Source: Streptomyces celluloflavus | GTDB taxonomy: Bacteria > Actinomycetota > Actinomycetes > Streptomycetales > Streptomycetaceae | Assembly (NCBI GenBank): GCA_000720995.1 | Contig: JOEL01000026.1 | Coordinates: 17,565-81,564 of the forward strand | DNA: 64,000 nt | Reading direction: 5' to 3' | In this document: positions 23,517 through 31,765 of the stretch, in pieces | Numbering within the stretch: position 1 is the first letter of the stretch | How the letters are laid out: every line of letters starts with the position of its first letter | Position numbers and translations under genes: made by a program | Notes under the pieces: generated by a model | What the model was told of the DNA's origin: nothing | Databases searched by the model: none | What the model saw: only the letters and a program-made list of their open reading frames with translations

Positions 23517-23789
23517 CACGCCATACCCCTGTCCGCCCCCAGCAGCGCGCCCGGCTCCGCCGGGGGCCGCATGACCGCGTAGTCGCCGAAGTTCCGGCGG
23601 TACCGCCGGTGTCCGGTCTCCTGCGTGTGCGCGCTGCCACTCCTCGACCGGACGCGGGCCGCTGTGCGTGCCGGACTGCGCGCCGCACTCCGATTCGTCG
23701 CCGGATACGCAGCGCGCTTCGTACTCCGTTTCCGCCGTCTGGTCCTGCTCGATGGTGAACGGGACGTAGCGAAACACGCGCCGGGTCAT
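23516..23789 (-). pseudogene. DUF7848-like small protein, frameshifted
   Basis: ATG 23789 begins MTRRVFRYVPFTIEQDQ and runs through ECGAQSGTHSGPRPVEEWQR with the Cys spacing of the DUF7848 family. At about 23629 the family continuation HTQETGHRRYRRNFGDYAVMRPPAEPG is found one base out of frame, ending in a TGA at 23516-23518. An extra G explains it. Read straight on, the frame instead runs into the next gene. This is either an authentic frameshift or a sequencing error; the intact ends and overlaps with both neighbours favour a recent event. Confidence 0.6.
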
Positions 23790-24040
23790 GCCCCCGCCCC
23801 CTGTCGGCGCGCGTCCCCGGTGGGCCGGAGCACGGCGGCGAGCGCGCGAGCCGTCGCCACGTTGCAGCGCCCCAAGTCGATCAGCGCGAGCGGGTCAGAC
23901 CCCGAGCAGGAAGCGACGTCGAGCCCGAGGGACGGCAGTTTCACCCCCGCCGCCTTGAGCGCGTTGCGCAGCTCGTCGCGCGCCCGCTCAGCGTCTCTGA
24001 CCTTGTCCGTGGCCGTCTGCTGCCTGCCTGCCGTCGCCAT
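23786..24040 (-). CDS. Small helical protein of unknown function
   Basis: 84 aa from ATG 24040 (GGAG upstream; a GTG at 24049 is the alternative): MATAGRQQTATDKVRDAERARDELRNALKAAGVKLPSLGLDVASCSGSDPLALIDLGRCNVATARALAAVL. It is a charged amphipathic helix followed by a compact helical end. This protein type is a regular companion of XRE/DUF397 pairs in Streptomyces. It is the first gene of the leftward small-gene operon and overlaps the next by 4 bp. Confidence 0.65.
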   Translation of the reverse strand: MATAGRQQTATDKVRDAERARDELRNALKAAGVKLPSLGLDVASCSGSDPLALIDLGRCNVATARALAAVLRPTGDARRQGAGA

Positions 24041-24179
24041 GTGTGCCACTCCGTACGCTGATGGATACCCGTCTCACATGCTCTGCGTGACCTTCCGCTC
24101 ACAGAGTGGCCTCGGAGTGCGTACGCTCAACAGGTCTGGAGCCATGCCAACGCAGCAGGAATAGCGGGGAGTTGAACGC
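24041..24179. promoter_or_regulatory. Divergent promoter region of the XRE pair and small-gene operon
   Basis: 139 bp between divergent genes. It contains an imperfect inverted repeat, CTCTGCGTGA (24081-24090) against TCACAGAG about 8 bp later, a plausible site for the XRE protein encoded next door. Confidence 0.35.
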
Positions 24180-25010
24180 GTGAGCGAGGGAGCTGACCAG
24201 GCACGGGAACCCGCGAACGGTGCCGCGTACTTCGGTGAGGAGACAAAGGCGCTGCGGGAGGCCCTGGGGCTGTCACAGGAGAAGTTCGCGGACAAGCTGC
24301 ACTATCAGCAGGCACAGGTGAGCAAGGTCGAGAACGGAACCGTGCTCGCGTCCGCAGCCTTCGCGGAAGCCATGGATCGGGTGGCCGGCACGCCCGGCGT
24401 GTACGCCCGCCTCCGCGCCAAGTTGAGCAAGCACGGATACCCCGATTGGTTCGTGCCGTACATCACCCTTGAAGAGTCCGCGAGCGGGATCACGGACTAC
24501 TCGTGCACGTTCCTCATGGGTCTGTTGCAGACTCCGGAATACGCGAAAGCCGTCTTCCGCGCCGCCCACCCGCGCGAGACAGACGACCAGATCAATGAGC
24601 GCGTGGAGCGACGCATAAGGCGGCAGGAGGTCCTGGAGCGCGACGCGCCCCTACTCTTGTGGGTCGTGATCCATGAAGCCGTCCTGCGTACGTGCGTGGG
24701 TGGGCGGTCCGTCATGATCAGGCAGCTTGAGCACCTGGCCGCGCAGGCGGCCCCACCCCACGTCACGCTACAAGTGCTTCCGTACGAAGCGGGTGCCGCG
24801 CCCAGCCATCTGCCGTTTACGCTGCTCTCGTTGAAGGACGCGCCCCACGCGGTCTACACCGAGACGCCCACCCATGGTGGTCAAGTGGAAGACACCCCTA
24901 GTGTGGTGGCGGCAGCCGTCAGCAAGTTCGATCGGCTTCGGATGGCAGCGCTGTCCGAGGAAGAGTCGCAGACCCTGATTCGCAAGATCATGGAGGATCA
25001 CGCCAGATGA
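24180..25010 (+). CDS. XRE-family regulator with DUF5753 domain
   Basis: A 276-aa protein from GTG 24180 with GGGGAG upstream. The HTH is residues ~20-75: FGEETKALREALGLSQEKFADKLHYQQAQVSKVENGTVLAS. The rest is the DUF5753 effector region (LEESASGITDYSCTFLMGLLQTPEYAKAVFRAAHPRETDDQINERVERRIRRQEVL ... PPHVTLQVLPYEAGAAPSHLPFTLL). In Streptomyces these pair with a DUF397 protein as a regulator/antagonist module affecting development and antibiotic production. Here the DUF397 gene overlaps by 4 bp. Confidence 0.9.
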   Translation: MSEGADQAREPANGAAYFGEETKALREALGLSQEKFADKLHYQQAQVSKVENGTVLASAAFAEAMDRVAGTPGVYARLRAKLSKHGYPDWFVPYITLEESASGITDYSCTFLMGLLQTPEYAKAVFRAAHPRETDDQINERVERRIRRQEVLERDAPLLLWVVIHEAVLRTCVGGRSVMIRQLEHLAAQAAPPHVTLQVLPYEAGAAPSHLPFTLLSLKDAPHAVYTETPTHGGQVEDTPSVVAAAVSKFDRLRMAALSEEESQTLIRKIMEDHAR

Positions 25011-25219
25011 GCAGCACGCCCGGCCCTCAGCCCGTGCGGTGGATCAAGAGCACCTACAGCGGCGGCGACGAGGGACAGTGCATCGAATGGGCTCCCGACC
25101 ACGCACGCGCAACGGGTGAGTTCCTGGTCCGCGACAGCAAGGACCCGGACGGCCCGCACGTGGCCCTGACCGGTGAGGGGTTCGCCGGTCTTGTGGAGCT
25201 CGCCAAGCACCACGGGTGA
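25007..25219 (+). CDS. DUF397 protein, partner of the XRE regulator
   Basis: 70 aa: RWIKSTYSGGDEGQCIEWAPD ... FLVRDSKDPDGPHVALTGEGFAGLV is the full DUF397 signature (W-x-KSSYS, C-V/I-E, VRDSK-P). It overlaps the regulator gene (ATGA). DUF397 proteins are thought to bind and antagonise the XRE partner in a toxin-antitoxin-like or signalling pair. Confidence 0.9.
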   Translation: MSSTPGPQPVRWIKSTYSGGDEGQCIEWAPDHARATGEFLVRDSKDPDGPHVALTGEGFAGLVELAKHHG

Positions 25220-25248
25220 CCCGCGCCCCTACAGGCCCCCGAGTGACC

Positions 25249-25272
25249 GGCCCTCGCCACGCGGCGGGGGCC
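25249..25272. terminator. Terminator after the DUF397 gene
   Basis: A 10-bp stem GGCCCTCGCC/GGCGGGGGCC (one G-T pair) with a 4-nt loop, followed by GTTAT, 30 bp after the stop. Confidence 0.65.
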
Positions 25273-25389
25273 GTTATCATGCCGGCTTACGGCGCGAATC
25301 CCGCGCCGTACCGGCTGACCTGCAATGCCTCACGCTCCGCCACGTTGGTCCTGACGCGGGCGCCGGCCGCGGCCCCCGCCCCCCACGCG

Positions 25390-25983
25390 CTACCCCGGCT
25401 GCGGGGGCGTCCAGGACGGGTGGCGGCCGCTGAGGGCCACCACGCGGTCGAGGAGCGGTGCGTCGTCCGGCACGGGGACGGCCGGGCCGAACAGGGGGCC
25501 GCGCCCCGGATCGTCGGCCGACGGTGCGAGCAGCGCGTACGACACGCCGAGGCTCGCCGCGTCGGGCGCGTACGGCTGCCCCGTGGCGCGGGCGAGGTCC
25601 CAGCCGTGCAGCACGAGTTCGTTGAGTGCGACCCGGCCCGCGATGGCGCCGGGCAGATCGACCCCGCCCGCCCGGGTCTCGCCCTGCCAGGCGGCGGGGG
25701 AGTGCCAGGCCGCCGCCAGTTCGGCGAGGTTGCGGTCCAGTACGCCGCGCCAGTCGGCGGGTACGTCCGGCAGTGCCGCGGTGGGGCTGGTGTCCGTCGT
25801 CGGCCCGAGGTTCTTCCACGCCGCGTCCCGGAAGGCGGTGGTGAGACCGATGAGATGCCCCAGCAGATGGCGTACGCGGTACCTCTCGCACGGCGTGGGC
25901 GCCTCCAGCTCCCCGTCGCCGATGCGCGCCGCGAGCCGTGCCACCAGCCGGGTCTGTGCCGTGAAGTCGATGGTCTCGGTCAT
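25390..25983 (-). CDS. Mycothiol-dependent DinB-like metalloprotein (TIGR03086-type)
   Basis: 197 aa from ATG 25983. The family pattern is clear: TPCERYRVRHLLGHLIGLTTAF (first metal His), LNELVLHGWDLARATGQPY (the HxxD/HGWD motif), and a C-terminal FGPAVPVPDDAPLLDRVVALSGRHPSW, typical of the actinobacterial TIGR03086 group. These four-helix bundle proteins use mycothiol for isomerase or detoxification reactions; the substrate is unknown. It lies just outside the accessory island, convergent with DUF397. Confidence 0.88.
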   Translation of the reverse strand: MTETIDFTAQTRLVARLAARIGDGELEAPTPCERYRVRHLLGHLIGLTTAFRDAAWKNLGPTTDTSPTAALPDVPADWRGVLDRNLAELAAAWHSPAAWQGETRAGGVDLPGAIAGRVALNELVLHGWDLARATGQPYAPDAASLGVSYALLAPSADDPGRGPLFGPAVPVPDDAPLLDRVVALSGRHPSWTPPQPG

Positions 25984-26189
25984 GGTCCGTGCTTCCTTCC
26001 GTCCCGCCGGGGCCGTCCGTCCCTGCCGGCCTGTCCCCAGTGAAGCCCCCCACGGCGCCCGGAACTCACCGCCACACCGCCACCGCTCCACACCACCCGG
26101 ACCCGGTCCCGGCCCGATGGCCGCGCGCACGGCCCCTTCGAGGTGCGTACGGCCCGCGTACGACCCCACTCACCCTCGGTACGGCCCGC

Positions 26190-27806
26190 CTACCGCCCGT
26201 ACCGCTCCCGGAGCGCCGCCTTGAGGACCTTGTGCAGCGGGCCGCCGCGCGGCAGGGCGTCGGTGACCTCCAACTGCTCCGGCAGCTTCTGCGTCATCAG
26301 TCCGGCCGCCCGGAGATGGGCCGTCAGCGTGGCCAGGGTCGGCGCCGGGGCCGCCGGGTCGGTGAGCGTGACCACCGCGCAGACCCGCTCACCGCGCTCC
26401 CGGTCCGGCAGCCCGATCACCGCCGCCTCCGCCACCGCCGGGTGTGTGTGCAGCAGCTCTTCGACCTCCTGCGCCGAGATGTTCTCGCCCTTGCGGATGA
26501 TGATGTCCTTGAGGCGCCCGGTGAGGACGAGATGCCCGTCGGGGCGGAGCAGGCCCAGGTCGCCGGTGTGGAAGTAGCCGTCGGCGTCGAACGCCTCGGC
26601 GGTCAGCGCCGGGTCCGTATAGCGACGGAAGAGCATCGTGCCCTTGAGCGTCACCTCGCCCGGCTCCCCGGTCGCGGCCTCGCTCCCGTCCGGCCGGGCG
26701 ATCCGCACCCGCGCGCCCGCCACCGGCCTGCCCACGGTCCGCGACAGCTGCTCGTCGCTGTCGTACGGAGTGCCCATCGCGATCATCGGGCTCTCCGTCA
26801 TGCCGTACCCGTGCACGATCGCGCACTCCAGTTCCCGGCCGGCCGCCGCGTAGAGCTCGGGCGGCAGCGGCGCCCCGCCGCCGGACAGCAGCCGCAGCGA
26901 CGGAATCAGCCGGCCGGCCGCCGGGTCCGCCCGCCGGTGGCGGCGCGACTCGTCCAGGAACGCCTGGTAGAACGCGGTGCTGCCGCCGGCCATCGTCACC
27001 CCGTGACGGCGGTAGACCGCGGCCGCCTCCGCCGGCCGGAAGGTGTCCAGGACGACCGCCGGGAACCCGCTGACCAGCATGGCGATGACGTAGTCCGGAC
27101 CGGCGATGTGCGCGTACGGGAAGGCGATCGAGCCGATGTCGTGCGCACCCATGCCCAGCGCGGTGGCGAGCCCGACGCCACCGGCGATCAGACCGGCGTC
27201 GGTGTGCTCGACGCCCTTGGGGACGGCGGTGGTACCGGAGGTGTAGTAGATCCAGGCCGTGGCGTCGGCACCGCGGCCCCCGCCGGTACCGCCGTGCTTT
27301 ATCCCCGTCCCGCCGGCCGCCGCCCCTTCACCATCCGCTTCCCGGCCGCCCCCCGCCCCACCCCGCGCCCCGGCCGCCGGCAGCCCGTCCGCCGTCGAGA
27401 TGACCCGCACACCGTCCCCGGCCACCTCGTGTGCCATCGCGGTGTAGTCGAAGCCCCGCCACCGACCCGGTACGAGCAGGTACTCCGCCGCAGAGTCGGC
27501 GAGGATGAAGCCGACCTCGCGCTCCCGGTGGAGGGGGATGACGGGTATCTGTACGGCCCCGAGCCGGGCCAGCGCGAGCGAGGCGATCACCGTCTCGATC
27601 CGGGTCGGCAGCTGCCACGCCACCCGTGTCCCGGCCCCGATCCCCAGCTCCCGGAACCCGGCCGCGGCCCGCAGCGCCTCGTCCCTGACCTCGTCGAAGG
27701 TCACGCGCCGCCCGTCCCCGTCGAAGAACATCGGCGCCCCGTACGAGGCCCGTGCCCGGTAGTCGACCAGTTCCCAGAGCGTCTGTATGCGAGCGGACTC
27801 AAACAC
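26190..27806 (-). CDS. AMP-forming acyl-CoA ligase (cyclohexanecarboxylate-CoA ligase-like)
   Basis: A 538-aa ANL ligase. The P-loop is AWIYYTSGTTAVPKGVEHT, the motif A5 is VHGYGMTESPMIAMGTPYDSDEQL, the hinge is TGDLGLLRPDGHLVLTGRLKDIIIRKGENISAQEVEE, and the catalytic lysine is in RGGPLHKVLKAALRERY, where the usual Gly before the Lys is His. A Gly/Ala-rich insertion (about residues 145-175) precedes the P-loop. ATG 27806 lies 94 bp from an operator copy at 27900-27914. It probably activates a cyclic or branched acid in the same regulon. Confidence 0.88.
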   Translation of the reverse strand: MFESARIQTLWELVDYRARASYGAPMFFDGDGRRVTFDEVRDEALRAAAGFRELGIGAGTRVAWQLPTRIETVIASLALARLGAVQIPVIPLHREREVGFILADSAAEYLLVPGRWRGFDYTAMAHEVAGDGVRVISTADGLPAAGARGGAGGGREADGEGAAAGGTGIKHGGTGGGRGADATAWIYYTSGTTAVPKGVEHTDAGLIAGGVGLATALGMGAHDIGSIAFPYAHIAGPDYVIAMLVSGFPAVVLDTFRPAEAAAVYRRHGVTMAGGSTAFYQAFLDESRRHRRADPAAGRLIPSLRLLSGGGAPLPPELYAAAGRELECAIVHGYGMTESPMIAMGTPYDSDEQLSRTVGRPVAGARVRIARPDGSEAATGEPGEVTLKGTMLFRRYTDPALTAEAFDADGYFHTGDLGLLRPDGHLVLTGRLKDIIIRKGENISAQEVEELLHTHPAVAEAAVIGLPDRERGERVCAVVTLTDPAAPAPTLATLTAHLRAAGLMTQKLPEQLEVTDALPRGGPLHKVLKAALRERYGR

Positions 27807-27899
27807 GGCGCGCCTCCTGGCTGCGAGAGGAGCGGAGCCGGGCGGGACGGGCCCGGGGCGGCTCCGGCGGGGCCGGACGGCGCGACTGTAGCAGCGAAT

Positions 27900-27914
27900 C
27901 TGATGGGGCGTCAG
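27900..27914. promoter_or_regulatory. TetR-type operator, copy 6 (CTGATGGGGCGTCAG)
   Basis: A palindrome with one arm mismatch, 94 bp upstream of the acyl-CoA ligase start on the minus strand. It shares the CGTCAG arm and 3-bp spacer of the other copies. Confidence 0.6.
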
Positions 27915-28005
27915 GAGTCCGGGGCGGGAGCCGACGGCCCGGTGGCCAGGGGTACGGAGGTCCCCGCCCCCGCGGCCTCAGGGGCGAACGGCCCCGGACA
28001 TGCCA

Positions 28006-28055
28006 CAGGGGCCGGTCTCGATGGCCCCCCTCCGTGCCATCGAAACCGGCCCCTG
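28006..28055. terminator. Strong terminator downstream of afsS-like gene
   Basis: A 20-bp inverted repeat with one mismatch (28006-28025 and 28036-28055) and a 10-nt loop, containing GGGGCCGGT/ACCGGCCCC arms. It is located 48 bp past the afsS-like stop on the minus strand. Confidence 0.8.
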
Positions 28056-28102
28056 CGATCCCCCCGGAATGCCCGGTGAACCGGTGACCTGGTGGTGCAG
28101 TC

Positions 28103-28315
28103 TCAGTTCTTCGGGTCGGCAATGGGCCGGTGGCTGTCCTTGGGGACGATGACGGTGTCACCCTGCACCGGAGTCTGCACCGGGGTCGGTGCGGGTGCCG
28201 GCCGGTGGCTGTCAGGCATGATCGCGTCCATGCCGATCAGCGGACGGTGGCTGTCCAGCGGCTTGAGGATGTCCTTGTCCTTCGCCGGCGGCTGGGTCTG
28301 GCTCTCGGTGGTCAA
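28103..28315 (-). CDS. afsS: AfsS-like small regulator with three DSHRP repeats
   Basis: 70 aa. The best start is TTG at 28315, with CAGGAG 9 nt upstream; there is no ATG or GTG nearby. It carries three DSHRP motifs (residues 21-25, 35-39, 60-64) in the contexts LKPLDSHRP, IMPDSHRP and VPKDSHRP, separated by Pro-rich linkers. Small repeat proteins of this type are annotated as sigma-like AfsS proteins, which raise antibiotic production in Streptomyces. It lies directly downstream of the AfsR-type gene in the same orientation, as afsS does in S. coelicolor. A candidate AfsR box (28479-28500) precedes it. No catalytic domain is visible. Confidence 0.72.
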   Translation of the reverse strand: MTTESQTQPPAKDKDILKPLDSHRPLIGMDAIMPDSHRPAPAPTPVQTPVQGDTVIVPKDSHRPIADPKN

Positions 28316-28478
28316 TGCAATCAACTCCTGTATGTGGGCGGTACACGATCCGCCCGGCCGGTAACTCCCCCGAGGATCGCCGGACGGGCGGATCAAGGCC
28401 GATCACCATACGGTGGGGCCACGTCACCGAGCCGCTTGCCCCCCGAGGCGGCGGATCGGGTACGTAGAGAGTGGCCGG

Positions 28479-28500
28479 TGTTGATGAACGATCGATAAAC
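28479..28500 (-). promoter_or_regulatory. Candidate AfsR box in the afsS promoter
   Basis: Minus strand carries two 11-bp-phased direct repeats, GTTTATCGATC then GTTCATCAACA. This is the GTTCAxC-type direct repeat recognised by AfsR (and PhoP) over the afsS -35 region. A TAC-type -10 candidate (CTCTAC/TACGTA, 28461-28469) follows at suitable spacing. Confidence 0.55.
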
Positions 28501-28527
28501 GCCGACGACTATGAGCGGGACCTGCGG

Positions 28528-31464
28528 TTATGCGGCGGAGACGACCGAGAGGAGCTGCTGTACCTTGGCGCTCTCCGTCGACCCGAGCCGTTCGTAGATG
28601 GCCAGGGCCTCCTGCCAGCAGACCCGCGCGCGGCCGATGTGCCCGACGCCGTTCAGGGCTCGGCCCAACGCCGTGAGCGCGTTCGCGCGCCACAGTTCAC
28701 CGCCGGTCACCCGGAGCGTGCCGAGGGCCTGTTCGGCGTGGTTGGCGGCCTGCGCGGGGCGGTGGGCGGCCAGCTCGACCTCGGCCAGCCGGAAGTAGGT
28801 CATGCCTTCCCAGAACCGCTGGCGGCTGTCGCGGAAGATGACCAGCGCCTCGTTGAACTGCTGTGCCGCGTCGGTCAGGCGCTGGGCGAGCGTGAAGGCC
28901 ACGCCCAGCGCGTACATGCCGTTGGCGAGCCGCCGGGTGGCGCCGATCTGCCGGTATATGGCGACGCCCTGTTCGGCCAGCCGGATGGCGCTGTCCACGC
29001 GCCCGGTGTCGAGGTGGACGCGGGAGAGGTTGCACAGCGCGCTCGCCTCGGACTGCTTGTTGTCGTCCGCCCGGAACGCGATGAGCGCCTGGCAGAGATA
29101 CTCCTCGGCGTCCGCGTGACGCCCCTGTTCGCCCGCGATGATGCCGCGGTCGTTGGGCGCGTACGAGGAGGAGAAGGGGTCGTTCGTGGCGACGCCGAGC
29201 AGCATGGCGTGCTTGGCGTTCTCGTCGGCCTCGTCCAGCCGGCCGGCCAGGGTGCGGGCGTAGGTGAGCGCGGTGTGGATGCGCGCCTGCGCGTGCTGGT
29301 CGTCCAGCTCCCGGGCCGCGGCGAGCAGGGACATGTTGGCCTGCTCGTACTGGAGGGCGTAGGCGCCGGACTCGGCGAGGTCCTTGGTGAGCATGAGCAG
29401 ATCAGCCGCGCGGCGCAGGGCGCCCTTGGTGTGGGACTGCTTGGCGCAGGAGAGCAGGCACCCGGCCTCGCTGAACAGCCACTCCAGCGCCGTGGTCCGG
29501 TCGGTGACGTCGAGCCCCGGGTAGTTCGTCGGCTCCATGTGGTCGACGAGGCGGTCGCCGGGGCGTTCCAGCAGGTACACGCGGGCCGCCGTCGCCAGAT
29601 AGAAGTCCAGCAGCCGCGACAGCGCCGCGTCCCGTTCCGTCGGCGGGTGTTCGTCCCGTTCGGCGCAGGAACGCGCGTAGAGCCGGACCAGGTCGTGGAA
29701 GCGGTAGCGGCCGGGGGCGGCGGATTCCAGCAGGCTGGCGTCGACGAGGGATTCGACGAGGTCCTCGGCGGATTCGATGTCCATGTCGAGGAGGGCGGCC
29801 GCGGCGGCGAGCGAGAGGTCCGGGCCGTCGGCGAGGCCCAGCAGCCGGAAGGCGCGGGCCTGGTGGGGCTCCAACTGGCCGTAACCCAGCTCGAAGGTGG
29901 CCTTGACGGCGAGGTCACCGGCGCGCAGCTCGTCCAGCCTGCGGCGTTCGTCGGCGAGCTTGCTGGCCAGGATGGAGACCGTCCACGTACGGCGCGCGGC
30001 CAGCCGGGAGGCGGCGATGCGGATGGCCAGCGGGAGGAAGCCGCAGGCGCCGACGACGGCCATCGCGGCCTGCCGCTCGCAGGTGACGCGCTCCTTGCCG
30101 ACGATCCGGGTGAAGAGGGTCAGCGCCTCCTCGGGGCTCATCACGTCGAGGTCGATGAGGTGCGCGCCGGCCAGGTCGATCAGCCGGGCGCGGCTGGTGA
30201 TCAGCGCGGCGCAGCCCTCCGCGCCGGGGAGCAGCGGGCGGATCTGCGCGGCGTCCCGTGCGTTGTCCAGTAAAGCCAGCACGCGGCGTCCGGCGAGGGT
30301 GGAGCGGTAGAGGGCGGAGCGCTCCTCCAGGCCGTCGGGGATGGAGGAGTCGGCGGTGCCCAGGGCGCGCAGGAAGGCGCCGAGGACGGCCTCCGGTTCG
30401 GACGGGGTGTGGCCGGCGCCCTGGAGGTCGACGTAGAGCTGACCGTCGGGGAAGTGCTCGCGGGCCGCGTGCGCGACATGGACGGCGAGGGTCGTCTTGC
30501 CGACGCCGCCGATGCCGGTGAGCGCCGAGACCGCCATCACGCTGCCCTCGGCGGTGGCGAGCTGTTCGCCGAGCTCCGCGACGAAGGCGTCCCGGCCGGT
30601 GAAGTCGGCGACCGTGGCGGGGAGTTGCTGGGGGCGCACGATGATGTGGTCGGCGGCGTCCGGGCCGTCGCTGACGGCGGGCGGCGCGTCCAGGTCGGGG
30701 TCCGCGCGCAGGATGCGGTGCTGGAGCTCGGCGAGCGAGGCGCAGGGGTCGACGCCCAGTTCGTCGGCGAGCAGCCGCCGGGTGTCGGCGTAGACGGCGA
30801 GCGCCTCGGCCTGCCGGCCACTGCGGTAGAGCGCCAGCATGAGGAGTTCCCGCAGCCGCTCGCGCAGCGGGTGGGCGGCGGTCAGTGCGGTCAGCTCGGA
30901 GACGGCCTCGGCGTGGCTGCCGACCTCCAGGTCGAGTTCGAGGCGGGTCTCCACCAGGGAGAGCCGCCATTCGTCGAGGCGGGTGCGCTGGGTGTCGGCG
31001 TACGGACCGGCGAGGCCGGCCAGCGGTTCGCCGTCCCACAGGGTGAGCGAGGCGTCGAGGAGGGCGCGGGCGCGCCCGCGGTCGCCGGCGGCCTTGGCCT
31101 TCTCCGCCTCGGCGGCGTACTGCTCGGCCTGGTCGAGGTCGAGGTCCAGCGGGCGGCCGTCCGCGGACCGGACCGCATAGCCGCCGGACTCGCTGACCAG
31201 GGCCGCGGCGTCGTCCCCCAGCGCCTTGCGGAGCCGGGAGGCGTAGGTGCGCAGGGCGGCGAGCGCGGCGTGCGGCGGTGCGTCGCCCCAGAGGGCGTCG
31301 ACGAGTTCGGGTGCGGTGGCGGTGCGTCCGCCGCGCAGCAGCAGGGCGGCGAGCAGGGCGCGCTGCTGCGGGGAGCCCGTCGCCAGTGGCGTCTCGCCGC
31401 GCCAGGCCCGCACGGGACCGAGCACGGTGAAGCGGAGCCGCCCCTGTCCCGGACCGTCGTCCAT
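28528..31464 (-). CDS. afsR: AfsR-type SARP regulator (SARP + NB-ARC + TPR)
   Basis: A 978-aa pleiotropic regulator of secondary metabolism. The N-terminal OmpR-like winged helix (LRFTVLGPVRAWRG...QQRALLAALLLRGGRT...LRTYASRLRKALG) and bacterial transcriptional activation domain (ELTALTAAHPLRERLRELLMLALYRSGRQAEALAVY) cover about 1-270. The NB-ARC ATPase follows: Walker A GIGGVGKTTLAVHVAH, Walker B RRVLALLDNA. The last ~350 residues are TPR helices. Sequence and length (about 990 in S. coelicolor) match AfsR, which is phosphorylated by AfsK-type kinases and activates afsS. ATG 31464 follows GGAGGA. The afsS-like gene lies 212 bp downstream. Confidence 0.93.
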   Translation of the reverse strand: MDDGPGQGRLRFTVLGPVRAWRGETPLATGSPQQRALLAALLLRGGRTATAPELVDALWGDAPPHAALAALRTYASRLRKALGDDAAALVSESGGYAVRSADGRPLDLDLDQAEQYAAEAEKAKAAGDRGRARALLDASLTLWDGEPLAGLAGPYADTQRTRLDEWRLSLVETRLELDLEVGSHAEAVSELTALTAAHPLRERLRELLMLALYRSGRQAEALAVYADTRRLLADELGVDPCASLAELQHRILRADPDLDAPPAVSDGPDAADHIIVRPQQLPATVADFTGRDAFVAELGEQLATAEGSVMAVSALTGIGGVGKTTLAVHVAHAAREHFPDGQLYVDLQGAGHTPSEPEAVLGAFLRALGTADSSIPDGLEERSALYRSTLAGRRVLALLDNARDAAQIRPLLPGAEGCAALITSRARLIDLAGAHLIDLDVMSPEEALTLFTRIVGKERVTCERQAAMAVVGACGFLPLAIRIAASRLAARRTWTVSILASKLADERRRLDELRAGDLAVKATFELGYGQLEPHQARAFRLLGLADGPDLSLAAAAALLDMDIESAEDLVESLVDASLLESAAPGRYRFHDLVRLYARSCAERDEHPPTERDAALSRLLDFYLATAARVYLLERPGDRLVDHMEPTNYPGLDVTDRTTALEWLFSEAGCLLSCAKQSHTKGALRRAADLLMLTKDLAESGAYALQYEQANMSLLAAARELDDQHAQARIHTALTYARTLAGRLDEADENAKHAMLLGVATNDPFSSSYAPNDRGIIAGEQGRHADAEEYLCQALIAFRADDNKQSEASALCNLSRVHLDTGRVDSAIRLAEQGVAIYRQIGATRRLANGMYALGVAFTLAQRLTDAAQQFNEALVIFRDSRQRFWEGMTYFRLAEVELAAHRPAQAANHAEQALGTLRVTGGELWRANALTALGRALNGVGHIGRARVCWQEALAIYERLGSTESAKVQQLLSVVSAA

Positions 31465-31765
31465 GGTGTCCTCCTGCCCTGTCCGGTCATTCGCACTGTT
31501 CGCGCCGTTCGCATCGGTCAGTCTGCCTTGTCAGCGGCTTTTACGTCAGTAGGGATCCGGAGCGTGCACAAAGCCTCCCCGCCCGCTGACGGCGCGGTCC
31601 GGTCGGCGTGCGGAGGGGCGCGGGTGGTGTGGCCGCCGGGCCTGCGCACTCTCCCCGCACGGCAACGAGCCCCGCGCGCGCCCCGGCCCGGACCCTCGCC
31701 CGGTGTGCCGTTCGCGCCGTCCCACACTACTGACGGGTCGTCAGATCGGCGCTACCGTGTGGGAC
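31465..31765. other. Divergent intergenic between afsR and amidohydrolase
   Basis: 301 bp with no supportable gene. Besides the operator at 31730-31744 and the afsR ribosome site, I see no distinctive structure. Confidence 0.4.
31730..31744. promoter_or_regulatory. TetR-type operator, copy 7 (CTGACGGGTCGTCAG)
   Basis: A perfect 6-bp-arm palindrome, 22 bp upstream of the amidohydrolase ATG; the clearest copy of the family together with the one at 643. Confidence 0.72.

Noticed and set aside
23124-23789. A single 221-aa protein spanning this stretch on the minus strand.
   Set aside because: It fuses the first half of a DUF7848-like gene with the next gene through a one-base frameshift; the natural overlapping start ATG at 23516 is present.
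20497-25219. A complete lasso peptide cluster.
   Set aside because: No B1 (RRE) or B2 (transglutaminase-like protease) gene and no transporter are present in the window; only a precursor-like gene, cyclase-like gene and GNAT can be supported.
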